A stretch of 19,969 bases of DNA. It comes from Clostridiales bacterium (GTDB lineage: Bacteria; Bacillota; Clostridia; TANB77; CAG-508). The position numbers and the translations under genes are program-made. The notes under the pieces were generated by a model. The model searched no databases, was not told the origin of the DNA, and saw nothing but the letters and a program-made list of their open reading frames with translations. The stretch is taken from assembly GCA_003518755.1 (NCBI GenBank), contig DOYA01000045.1, positions 1-19,969 on the forward strand. The letters run 5' to 3'. Shown in pieces: positions 1 to 7,078 of this stretch. Each line of letters starts with the position of its first letter. Positions within the stretch are counted from its first letter, which is position 1.

Positions 1-34
1 ACACAAACTTTCCGATACTCTCTAACAATAAATT

Positions 35-67
35 AAAGCAGGAGTTAATCCTGCTTTGTTTTGTCTT
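35..67 (+). terminator. Intrinsic terminator of an upstream gene
   Basis: A perfect 9-bp stem AAAGCAGGA/TCCTGCTTT (35-43 and 49-57) with a 5-base loop is followed by a T-rich tail. Short open frames ending at 25 or 36 (for example HKLSDTL-stop) could be the last codons of a gene lying to the left, but they are too short to identify. The reverse strand also forms the stem with a weaker T tail, so it may additionally stop the leftward gene that ends at 142. Confidence 0.75.
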
Positions 68-141
68 GAGCATCAAGCCATTTATCGAGAGAATATAGGA
101 TATACTGTATAAACTAAAATTCAATTATGATGCATACTTCC

Positions 142-885
142 TTATGTTCTCCAATTTGCTACTGGGAAGACATTATAATAATCTTTATATTTTGCAATTA
201 ACTTTGTTTCTAATTCTTTAGCATTAATATTTTTTATCCAACAAACACCTAATTGTTTATTGTTATTAATTTGCCATATAGCTCTTCCTCCTCTATGAGC
301 TTTATTTTTGCAATATCCATATTCTATGTAATCAGTTAATCTTTGCTTTAATCCTTTTTTTCCATCAGCTTTTCCTATATATAAAATTGTTTTATCTCCA
401 TTATTGTACTTATTTTGTAATTTTTCTGTATCATATAATAAAGATTTGCCTCTATATTCATTTCTTATATTTCCTATTTTGTTTGAAAAATTAATTTCAG
501 TGTTACCTAAATCAAAAATAAAATAAACACCATGGTCATTTGGAATGATATCATAATTGTTATGAATATTTTCTATTGTATATATTTGAACGTTTTGTAC
601 TATTTTTTCATCTTGTAATAATTCATTAATATACCATTTTGCTCGATTACAAAAAAATGAGTTTATATCTTCTAACACATTTTGAGTTGAAGCAGCAGCT
701 GCACATGTTACATTTCCAATCATACATATGGTTTTATTTTTTAAATTAACAGCAATAGGAAATATACTATTTACAATATCATCTTTAGTATAATTATCAA
801 ATGAATATCCGTTATTATGTAATATTTCTAAAAAACTTAATCTTTCTTTATTATTTTTTATTTTAATATATCTTTGTTCTTTCAT
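142..885 (-). CDS. GIY-YIG nuclease-like protein
   Basis: The 247-residue product has the GIY-YIG fold signature in its second half: GVYFI (119-123), LYIGKA (168-173, equivalent to YIG), a conserved Arg at 182, Glu 226 in ELETKLI, and a closing PVAN with Asn 244. These are the usual metal-dependent nuclease elements. The first about 110 residues are a separate domain I do not recognise, with an Ala/Cys-rich stretch near residues 60-66. A longer reading from 960 is possible, but the start at 885 has GGGGAG eight bases upstream, and the promoter at 919-947 lies inside the longer reading and downstream of its start codon. The gene is monocistronic and leftward, diverging from the hydrolase operon. 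The target is unknown; related solo GIY-YIG proteins occur on mobile elements. The fold assignment is fairly sure, the role is not. Confidence 0.75.
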   Translation of the reverse strand: MKEQRYIKIKNNKERLSFLEILHNNGYSFDNYTKDDIVNSIFPIAVNLKNKTICMIGNVTCAAAASTQNVLEDINSFFCNRAKWYINELLQDEKIVQNVQIYTIENIHNNYDIIPNDHGVYFIFDLGNTEINFSNKIGNIRNEYRGKSLLYDTEKLQNKYNNGDKTILYIGKADGKKGLKQRLTDYIEYGYCKNKAHRGGRAIWQINNNKQLGVCWIKNINAKELETKLIAKYKDYYNVFPVANWRT

Positions 886-918
886 TTTTATATCTCCCCG
901 TATAAAATCTTTATAAAT

Positions 919-947
919 AGTATAGCACATGCAATGATATTTAACAA
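919..947 (-). promoter_or_regulatory. Sigma-A promoter of the GIY-YIG gene
   Basis: On the minus strand the -35 box TTGTTA (942-947) is separated by exactly 17 bases from TATACT (919-924), preceded by TGC, which makes an extended -10. Transcription would begin near 912, leaving a leader of about 27 bases that contains the GGGGAG ribosome site. Confidence 0.75.
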
Positions 948-1140
948 GGATAGCAAACATATGAAAAATATATTATTACTTTAGAAATTATCATAATCAA
1001 AACATAATAAATATCTAACAAGAATAAAGTCTATAAATTAGATTAATTATATGCAAAAATTAATATATGAATTTTTGAAAATAAAGAAATACCAGTAGTT
1101 TGAAGGGTATGATTTTTTTGCCTAAATTTGTCAAACATTG

Positions 1141-1169
1141 TTGTTAAAAACTTGATTTTATGATATAAA
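1141..1169 (+). promoter_or_regulatory. Promoter of the hydrolase operon
   Basis: TTGTTA (1141-1146), a 17-base spacer and TATAAA (1164-1169), with TGA directly before the -10 box (extended -10). The leader would be about 50 bases and contains the ribosome site before 1227. Confidence 0.7.
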
Positions 1170-1226
1170 ACAAAATAGAAATAATATGTTAGTTTTTTAG
1201 GAAAGAAAAAGAAAGTAGGTTTTTAT

Positions 1227-2111
1227 ATGAACATGAACACAGTTTTTTTTAAAGCAACAGATGGAGTAAGTTTAAATGGAATTTTATATAAATCAGAAAA
1301 ACAAACAAAAAAAGCATTAATTTCAATACATGGAATGGTAACTAATTGTTTAAAACCAAGAGATGAAATAATTGCCAAAAAAGTAAATAGTGAAAATATA
1401 GATTTTCTAACATTTAATAATAGGGGACATGATATTGTAAGTTACATAAAAAAAGAAAATGAACTAAAACATGAACTTGCAGGAACAGCATATGAAGAAA
1501 TATCAGAATGTTATGAAGATATTTTAGGCGCAGTTAATTATGTATTAGAAAATAAATATGATGAAATATATTTAATGGGACATAGTTTAGGATCAACTAA
1601 AAGTGTATATTTTTATAACAAATTATTAAATGAGAATAATGAATTAATATCAAAAATAAAAGCAGTTATATTATTATCATTAGTAGACATACCATTTGCT
1701 ATACAAGTATATTTAAAAGAAAAATTTCAAAGTATGGTTACATATGCAAAAAATATGAAGAAAGAAAAAATGGAAAATATATTAATGCCAGAAGAAAGCT
1801 TTATTTATCCAATAAGTGTAAAAACCTTTTTAAGATATGCATTAGAAAATGATGATATGAATTTTGCAAGATACACAGATAAAGAATATGACTTTAAAGA
1901 ATTAAATAATATTAAAGTACCTTTATTTATGAGATGGGGAAATGATAGAGAATTAATAATTCAAAACGCTGATGAGTTATGCAAGTTTTTAAAAACAAAA
2001 ATAAATAATAAAAATTTGAATATAGGTTATATTGATGGTGCAGATCATAGTTATACTGGTAAAGAAGAAATTTTAGCAGATGAAATATTAAAATTTGTTG
2101 GAAGAGTTTAA
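1227..2111 (+). CDS. Alpha/beta-fold hydrolase
   Basis: The 294-residue protein shows a full alpha/beta-hydrolase catalytic set. The oxyanion-hole motif is SIHG (33-36) and the nucleophile elbow is GHSLG with Ser 120. The acid is probably Asp 240 in RWGND, and the base is His 274 in GADHSYTG. There is no signal peptide, so it should act in the cytoplasm on an ester, amide or acyl substrate that cannot be named from sequence. The length fits serine hydrolases of the DUF1749 or acyl-esterase type. A second Met two codons downstream is also possible as start; I keep 1227. It is first in a co-directional set with the DUF6508-like gene (46-base gap), under its own promoter at 1141-1169. Confidence 0.85.
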   Translation: MNMNTVFFKATDGVSLNGILYKSEKQTKKALISIHGMVTNCLKPRDEIIAKKVNSENIDFLTFNNRGHDIVSYIKKENELKHELAGTAYEEISECYEDILGAVNYVLENKYDEIYLMGHSLGSTKSVYFYNKLLNENNELISKIKAVILLSLVDIPFAIQVYLKEKFQSMVTYAKNMKKEKMENILMPEESFIYPISVKTFLRYALENDDMNFARYTDKEYDFKELNNIKVPLFMRWGNDRELIIQNADELCKFLKTKINNKNLNIGYIDGADHSYTGKEEILADEILKFVGRV

Positions 2112-2157
2112 GAAAAAGGCGAAAAACTTTGGTGTATAAAAGGAGATGAGTTTTAGT

Positions 2158-2622
2158 ATGAGCTTTGAAATATACAATAATTGTTATAAATATAATTTTA
2201 AATTTGAAGATGAAAAAAATTTAAAAGAAAATGCAAAAAAATTACCAAAGTTAAAATCAAGAAAAGTTGAATGGAAAGAACCAAAAAGAAGAGAAGATGG
2301 AATTATTCAGTTAGGATTTCCTTTATATGATGAGGAAGTTAATAACTGGATACACGAGTTTTATAGATTAAAATTGGCAGATTATAATTATTTGGATAAT
2401 TATAAAATTTACAAATATAAAAAAATAGAAGAATTATCATTAGAAGAAACATTATCATATTTAACTTTTATCATAAGAGGAAAAAAATTTTGTGATGGGC
2501 ATATAGCATCTTATTTGGAAGATGGAACGATTGAAAGGTTAGGGAATAATAATGGTTATATTTTTTATGTTGCTTTGTTTATTTGCTATTTTTGTAACAG
2601 TGTTCTGGATAATACAATTTAA
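2158..2622 (+). CDS. DUF6508-like protein
   Basis: A 154-residue soluble protein. The block from the WIHEFY region (starting Trp about 63) through the LSLEETLSYLTFIIRG stretch to RGKKFCDGHIASYLEDG matches my memory of the DUF6508 family, whose hallmark is an RGERFCDGHIA-like motif. The family has no known biochemical function. I prefer the start at 2158: the ATG at 2146 is part of the ribosome site AAGGAGATGA itself, which lies eight bases before 2158. The last about 22 residues are hydrophobic and are encoded by DNA that also encodes the N-terminal membrane helix of the next gene (71-base overlap). The natural end of the protein may therefore lie earlier, with a small frameshift near 2540. 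Confidence 0.65.
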   Translation: MSFEIYNNCYKYNFKFEDEKNLKENAKKLPKLKSRKVEWKEPKRREDGIIQLGFPLYDEEVNNWIHEFYRLKLADYNYLDNYKIYKYKKIEELSLEETLSYLTFIIRGKKFCDGHIASYLEDGTIERLGNNNGYIFYVALFICYFCNSVLDNTI

Positions 2623-3457
2623 TAAAATAAGAGAAAATGAAAGAATAAAAGCTGAGCTGGAACGAATTAACTCATTAAAAGGATTAGAAAAAGTTAAATA
2701 TAAAATAAAAAATGTATTTAAAAAACAAAAAATGCCTGAATTAAAACCGATTAAATATACTAAAAACCAATTGAAAAAATATATAACTACTTCAGTAATG
2801 ACTATTATGATTAGTTTTATAGGAATAGGGATTGGAACTATAGTTCCAACATTTATAAATACATATTCAAACAATACATATATAGCTAAAAATTATGGTG
2901 ATAGAAATAAAGAAAATGAAATAGAACATGAAGAAAAAAATGAAAATGATTTTGAAGAAAAACAAAATATCCAAGACACTGACTTTGAAAAATCAGATAA
3001 AACTAACGAGAATGAAGTTCATACTGATACACATAATGATGAAGAAACTAAAAATGATACAAAAAAAGAAGATCAAATAGAAATTGAAGAAAATAATACA
3101 AAAATTCAAGAAGCTGACAATAAATCAAACATAGAGAACGAAAAAGATGAACAAGAAACAAAAAATATAGAGAAAAATCAAAAAGATAGTTCTGGTTCAA
3201 ATAATAATGAAAAATCTTCTGCTAATGTAAATACAAATAAAAAGCCATCATCAAATTCTCAATCAACATCAAGTTCAGCATCTACAAACAAAGATATTAG
3301 TTCTAGTTATGTTCTTAATACAAATACAAAAAAATTTCACTATCCAAGTTGTGGAAGTGTAAAGCAGATAAGTGAAAAAAATAAACAAGAGTATGAAGGG
3401 TCAAGAAATGATTTGATTTCAAAAGGGTATGCTCCATGCAAGAGATGTAATCCGTGA
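2552..3457 (+). CDS. Two-helix membrane protein with C-terminal Ada-like zinc module
   Basis: The 301-residue protein has a transmembrane helix at 2-22, a basic charged segment (23-77), a second helix at about 78-101, and a long Asn/Glu/Lys/Ser-rich low-complexity linker (about 104-250). It ends in a compact module beginning YVLNTNTKKFHYPSC, with likely zinc ligands His 263, Cys 267, Cys 296 and Cys 299. That module resembles the Ada metal-binding-like domain found at the C-termini of secreted nucleases and ComEC/MBL proteins in Firmicutes. With two helices, N- and C-termini should be on the same side; which side is unclear. AGGG seven bases before the ATG is a modest ribosome site. The gene overlaps the DUF6508-like gene by 71 bases and ends eight bases before the tRNA fragment. 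Function unknown; a surface nucleic-acid-binding role is only a guess. Confidence 0.7.
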   Translation: MVIFFMLLCLFAIFVTVFWIIQFNKIRENERIKAELERINSLKGLEKVKYKIKNVFKKQKMPELKPIKYTKNQLKKYITTSVMTIMISFIGIGIGTIVPTFINTYSNNTYIAKNYGDRNKENEIEHEEKNENDFEEKQNIQDTDFEKSDKTNENEVHTDTHNDEETKNDTKKEDQIEIEENNTKIQEADNKSNIENEKDEQETKNIEKNQKDSSGSNNNEKSSANVNTNKKPSSNSQSTSSSASTNKDISSSYVLNTNTKKFHYPSCGSVKQISEKNKQEYEGSRNDLISKGYAPCKRCNP

Positions 3458-3464
3458 ATAGGAA

Positions 3465-3510
3465 CTCATAACTCGAAGGTCGTAAGTTCGAGTCTTACCC
3501 CCTGCAACCA
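3465..3510 (+). tRNA. 3' half of an initiator tRNA (tRNA-fMet fragment, att site)
   Basis: From 3465 the sequence reads as an initiator tRNA from the first base of the anticodon loop: CTCATAA with anticodon CAT (3467-3469), variable loop AAGGTC, and a perfect T arm GTAAG/CTTAC around TTCGAGT (3482-3498). The acceptor strand CCCCTGC, the discriminator A and an encoded CCA (3508-3510) follow. The five bases before the loop do not pair with the anticodon-stem strand, and there is no D arm or 5' acceptor strand, so this is not a working tRNA. Homology starts exactly at the anticodon loop, a classic tyrosine-integrase crossover zone. The fragment is probably the displaced 3' end left when an element inserted from the left. 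Confidence 0.85.
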
Positions 3511-3515
3511 GATTT

Positions 3516-3547
3516 ATCAAGGAATTCAAAGTTCCTTGATTTTTTTG
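3516..3547 (+). terminator. Terminator behind the tRNA fragment
   Basis: A perfect 9-bp stem ATCAAGGAA/TTCCTTGAT (3516-3524, 3532-3540) with a 7-base loop runs straight into a T run. Its position five bases after CCA suggests that it is the original tRNA terminator, carried along with the tRNA 3' half. It may now end the operon of the three genes to its left. Confidence 0.85.
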
Positions 3548-3555
3548 TTTTTTAG

Positions 3556-3577
3556 AAAAACGGCGGAAAAACGGCGG
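3556..3577. repeat. Two tandem 11-bp repeats AAAAACGGCGG
   Basis: AAAAACGGCGG occurs twice head to tail (3556-3566, 3567-3577), one helical turn apart, 46 bases after the tRNA CCA and just upstream of the OLD gene promoter. The GC-rich CGGCGG cores stand out in this AT-rich window. Candidates are recombinase arm-type sites beside an att core, or an operator. Confidence 0.55.
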
Positions 3578-3594
3578 AAATCTTGGAAGTATAC

Positions 3595-3622
3595 TGGAAA
3601 AATTTGAAAAGCGTGATATAAT
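3595..3622 (+). promoter_or_regulatory. Probable promoter of the OLD gene
   Basis: A consensus TATAAT (3617-3622) is preceded by TGA, giving an extended -10. The best -35 match is poor (TGGAAA, 3595-3600, 16-base spacer), which the extended -10 can compensate. The start codon is 28 bases downstream with GGAG at a good distance. Confidence 0.5.
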
Positions 3623-3649
3623 AGGAAAAAACAATTATGGAGATGAAAT

Positions 3650-5347
3650 ATGGATAATATAGATAATATAGTTTTTGAAGGATATAAATGTTTTGATAAA
3701 AGAGTTGAAATGAGAAATATAAAACCAATAAATATAATAATTGGGAAAAACAATATTGGAAAATCTAGCATTTTAGATATAATTGAAATGATGTACAATC
3801 CAAAATTAAAATGGCAGAATTATCGAACTAATATTTATGCTGAAAAAGTATTAAGTGAAGAAGCAATAAGAAATGCATTTCCAGAAACAACATCAGGAGG
3901 AGGCATTGGAAATTACTATGAGTTTGGGAAAAAATATATAGGGAAAACATTTAGATTTAAAATTGAGGCTGAACATCCTTCGGATAATAGATTTTTAATT
4001 AAAACAAAAATGCCAGATGATTTAAATGATGTATTTGAAATATATAATGGACAGTATCGTGAACAATGGATTAGACTTACTCATTATGTAGAATACAAAA
4101 ATGACTTTAAAATAAAAAGAATTTATGCAGAGAGAAATGTAGTACCAGAAGAAGATACTGATGGATTTGATATGGATGGCTATGGAAATGGAGCAACTAA
4201 TGCTATTAATAGCTATTTAAATAAAAGCAAATATGATGAAAATATTATTAAGAAAAATATCCTAGAGAAATTGAATGAGATTATGGGAGAGGATGCATTA
4301 TTTGAAGAAATAACAACACAGCAAGTCGAGGTAAATGGAAAAAGAAAATGGGAAATCTTTTTAAAAGAAAAAGGAAAAGAAAGGGTAGCGTTATCAAAAT
4401 CTGGAAGTGGTTTAAAAACAATATTATTAGTTTTGATATATACAATATTAATACCAGAAATAGAGTACAAGAGTAAATTGTCCGAATATATCTTTTTATT
4501 TGAAGAATTAGAAAATAATTTACATCCATCATTAGAAAGAAGATTACTAAAATATATTGAAGAAATATCTGAACAAGGTGCGACAATTTTTCTAACAACT
4601 CATTCAAGTACTGTGCTTGATGGATTTCAAAATAAAGAAAATGTTCAACTATATCATGTAATTAAAGAAGATGAAGAATTGTTAATTAAGAATTTGGATG
4701 ATTTTTATGGTAAAAGTGGTTGTTTAGATGATTTAGGAATAAAAGCGAGTGACATTCTACAATCAAATGGGATAATCTGGGTAGAAGGTCCATCAGATAG
4801 AATTTACGTTAATAAATGGATAGAATTATGGAGTGAAGGACAAATAAAAGAAGGTATGGATTACCAATGTGTATTCTATGGTGGTAGATTACTATCTAAT
4901 GTTTCATTTGTGCCAGATGAAGTTAATGATTTAATAAAATTAGTTAATATTAATAAAAATTCTATTATACTTATTGATAGTGATATAACAGAGGAAGGAA
5001 AAAGAATTAATAAAACAAAATCAAGAATAAAAAAAGAAGTGGAGTTAAATGACAACTTATGTTGGATAACAAAAGGAAAAGAAATTGAGAATTACATTCC
5101 ACAGCAATTATTAGAAGAAAAATATAATAAAAAATTTAGTAAGAAATTTAATAAGTATGATAAGATAAATGAATATTTAAACAAGCAAGTTGGTGAATTA
5201 GCAGGAGATAAATTTTTTAGAGGAAAAGTTGAATTTGCAAAATCAATTGTTGAATTGATGACAAAAGAAAATATGGAGAAGTCATTGGATATAAATTTAA
5301 ACATGAAAAAGATCATTGAAAAAATAAAAATGTGGAATGAAAAATAA
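3650..5347 (+). CDS. OLD-family ATPase/Toprim endonuclease
   Basis: The 565-residue protein has an N-terminal ABC/SMC-like ATPase and a C-terminal Toprim nuclease. Walker A is GKNNIGKSS (32-40), the signature-like LSKSGSG is at 248-254, Walker B is IFLFEELENNLHP (281-293, Glu 285/286), and the H-loop His is 318. In the Toprim domain EGPSD (379-383) supplies the catalytic Glu and LIDSD (441-445) the Asp pair. This is the architecture of OLD (overcoming lysogenization defect) nucleases, which act in phage defence. No UvrD-like helicase gene adjoins it, so it looks like a class 1 (stand-alone) OLD rather than a Gabija GajA-GajB pair. It has its own promoter and terminator and sits first in the defence cargo behind the tRNA scar. 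GGAG seven bases upstream supports the start. Confidence 0.88.
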   Translation: MDNIDNIVFEGYKCFDKRVEMRNIKPINIIIGKNNIGKSSILDIIEMMYNPKLKWQNYRTNIYAEKVLSEEAIRNAFPETTSGGGIGNYYEFGKKYIGKTFRFKIEAEHPSDNRFLIKTKMPDDLNDVFEIYNGQYREQWIRLTHYVEYKNDFKIKRIYAERNVVPEEDTDGFDMDGYGNGATNAINSYLNKSKYDENIIKKNILEKLNEIMGEDALFEEITTQQVEVNGKRKWEIFLKEKGKERVALSKSGSGLKTILLVLIYTILIPEIEYKSKLSEYIFLFEELENNLHPSLERRLLKYIEEISEQGATIFLTTHSSTVLDGFQNKENVQLYHVIKEDEELLIKNLDDFYGKSGCLDDLGIKASDILQSNGIIWVEGPSDRIYVNKWIELWSEGQIKEGMDYQCVFYGGRLLSNVSFVPDEVNDLIKLVNINKNSIILIDSDITEEGKRINKTKSRIKKEVELNDNLCWITKGKEIENYIPQQLLEEKYNKKFSKKFNKYDKINEYLNKQVGELAGDKFFRGKVEFAKSIVELMTKENMEKSLDINLNMKKIIEKIKMWNEK

Positions 5348-5353
5348 AAAAAT

Positions 5354-5391
5354 AGACGGGATCAGAATATTGAATCTCGTCTTTCTTATTG
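5354..5391 (+). terminator. Terminator of the OLD gene
   Basis: Stem AGACGGGAT/ATCTCGTCT (5354-5362, 5374-5382; one G-T wobble) with an 11-base loop and a T-rich tail, six bases after the OLD stop codon. Confidence 0.7.
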
Positions 5392-5557
5392 TACTTTTTC
5401 AAAAATAAATAATAATCGATAATAATGAGAAAAAAACATTGAACAGAAAATAAGAAAAATATATTGATTAGATACAAGTGATTTTTTGTATATAAAATAT
5501 TCATAATAACTTAATATATTGAATGTAACTTTTCTTTGTAAAAAATGTCAGAAAATG

Positions 5558-5586
5558 TTGAGAAAATCACAAAGTTGTGATATAAA
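5558..5586 (+). promoter_or_regulatory. Promoter of the type I R-M operon with a 16-bp dyad operator
   Basis: TTGAGA (5558-5563), a 17-base spacer and TATAAA (5581-5586), with TGA before the -10 box. Most of the spacer is a perfect inverted repeat, ATCACAAAGTTGTGAT (5566-5581; 7-base arms, 2-base centre). A dimeric regulator bound there would cover the space between the -35 and -10 boxes and block polymerase, so regulation of the restriction operon at this site is likely. The regulator is unknown. Confidence 0.7.
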
Positions 5587-5623
5587 ATATAATAGAGTAT
5601 TTGTATTTAGGGGGCAATAATAA

Positions 5624-7078
5624 ATGGATAGTTCAACAAGAAGTTTAATAGATAGAATTTGGACATACTTTTGGGAAGGTGGAGTTACAAATCCACTTAC
5701 AGTAATTGAGCAGATAACATACCTTTTATTTATAAAGGGACTAGATGAAATAGAAACAAACAATGAAAAAAATGCTGTATTGTTAAGCATAAAACCTAAA
5801 AGAATATTTGATGATAAACATCAAACATGTAGATGGAGTATATTTAAAAATTATCCAGCTGAAAAAATGTTTAAGACAATGAGTGAAGATATATTTCCAT
5901 TTATTAAGAATTTAGCAAATGATAAAAATTCAGGATATGCTAAATACATGGAAGATGCAATATTTATAATACCTACACCTATAATGTTACAAAAAGTTGT
6001 AACTGCTATGGATAAATTAGAAATGAAAAACAGAGACACAAAAGGTGATGTGTATGAGAATTTATTAGCAAAGCTAAGTACAGCAGGAGTTAATGGACAA
6101 TTTAGAACTCCTCGTCACATTATTAGAATGATGGTAGAATTAATGAAACCAACACCAGAAGATATTATAGTGGATCCCGCATGTGGTACAGCAGGATTTT
6201 TGGTTGAAGCAGGAGAATATTTAAGAAAAAATAAAGATGATTTATTTTTATCAGAAAATTTAACAGAACATTTTAATAATACAATGTTCTATGGATTTGA
6301 TATGGATAGAACAATGCTTAGAATTGGAGCAATGAACTTAATGCAACATGGAATAGAAAATCCAAATATAATGTATAAAGATTCACTATCAGAAGATAAT
6401 GAGGATAATGGAAAATACACATTAGTATTAGCAAATCCACCATTTAAAGGTAGCATAGATGCAGAAAGAACTTCAAAAGATTTACTAGCAATAACAAAAA
6501 CAAAGAAAACAGAATTACTGTTTTTAGCTCTTTTCTTAAGAAGTTTAAAAATAGGAGGAAGATGTGCTTCAATTGTTCCAGATGGAGTATTATTTGGGAG
6601 CTCAAATGCACATAAAGCAATTAGAAAGGAAATAATAGAAAATCATAAATTAGAAGCAATAATTTCAATGCCAAGTGGAGTATTTAAACCATATGCGGGA
6701 GTTTCTACTGCAATTATGATATTTACAAAAACAACACAAGGTGGGACAGATAAAGTATGGTTTTATGATATGACAGCTGATGGATTTAGTTTAGATGATC
6801 AAAGACAACCTGTAAAGGAAAATGATATACCAGATATTATAACAAGATTTAATAATAGAAATTCAGAAGAAGAACAAAATCGTGCAAGAACTGAAAAGTC
6901 TTTCTTCGTTTCTAAAAAAGAAATTGTAGAAAATGATTATGATTTATCGATTAACAAATATAAAGAAATAGTAGTTGAAAAGAAGGAATATGAAAAGCCA
7001 GAGGTTATATTAAAAAGAGTACTAGAAATGGAAGATGAAATCCAACAAAAATTAAAAGAGTTGGAGGAAATGTTGTAA
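5624..7078 (+). CDS. hsdM: Type I restriction-modification system, methyltransferase (M) subunit
   Basis: The 484-residue protein has an HsdM N-terminal helical region (about 1-130) followed by an N6-adenine methyltransferase domain. GQFRTPRHII (158-167) precedes the S-adenosylmethionine motif I DPACGTAGF (184-192), and motif IV is NPPF (271-274). With HsdS it should methylate adenine in a bipartite target, and with HsdR it forms the restriction complex. The length is normal and no motif is broken. AGGGGG nine bases before the ATG supports the start. It is first in an operon that runs to 13867; its stop overlaps the hsdS start in TAATG, indicating translational coupling. Confidence 0.95.
   Translation: MDSSTRSLIDRIWTYFWEGGVTNPLTVIEQITYLLFIKGLDEIETNNEKNAVLLSIKPKRIFDDKHQTCRWSIFKNYPAEKMFKTMSEDIFPFIKNLANDKNSGYAKYMEDAIFIIPTPIMLQKVVTAMDKLEMKNRDTKGDVYENLLAKLSTAGVNGQFRTPRHIIRMMVELMKPTPEDIIVDPACGTAGFLVEAGEYLRKNKDDLFLSENLTEHFNNTMFYGFDMDRTMLRIGAMNLMQHGIENPNIMYKDSLSEDNEDNGKYTLVLANPPFKGSIDAERTSKDLLAITKTKKTELLFLALFLRSLKIGGRCASIVPDGVLFGSSNAHKAIRKEIIENHKLEAIISMPSGVFKPYAGVSTAIMIFTKTTQGGTDKVWFYDMTADGFSLDDQRQPVKENDIPDIITRFNNRNSEEEQNRARTEKSFFVSKKEIVENDYDLSINKYKEIVVEKKEYEKPEVILKRVLEMEDEIQQKLKELEEML

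Larger units (their letters stand above)
886..1226. other. Divergent intergenic region
   Basis: These 341 bases separate the leftward nuclease gene from the rightward hydrolase gene. They hold the two back-to-back promoters listed separately. I see no RNA gene, repeat or convincing small ORF in the remaining AT-rich sequence. Confidence 0.6.

Noticed and set aside
886..960. Longer N-terminus (start at 960) for the GIY-YIG gene
   Set aside because: The predicted promoter (919-947) lies inside that extension, and a strong ribosome site precedes 885.
2146..2157. ATG at 2146 as start of the DUF6508-like gene
   Set aside because: It is part of the ribosome site AAGGAGATGA; 2158 has correct spacing.
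3465..3510. A functional tRNA gene
   Set aside because: The 5' half is missing and the bases before the anticodon loop cannot form the anticodon stem.
3419..3634. Minus-strand ORF with a GGKTRTYDLRV-type peptide
   Set aside because: This is the well-known false ORF read antisense through a tRNA 3' end; the DNA is the tRNA-fMet fragment and its terminator.
3650..5347. Gabija GajA
   Set aside because: No UvrD/PcrA-like GajB gene is adjacent; the next gene is hsdM with its own promoter.
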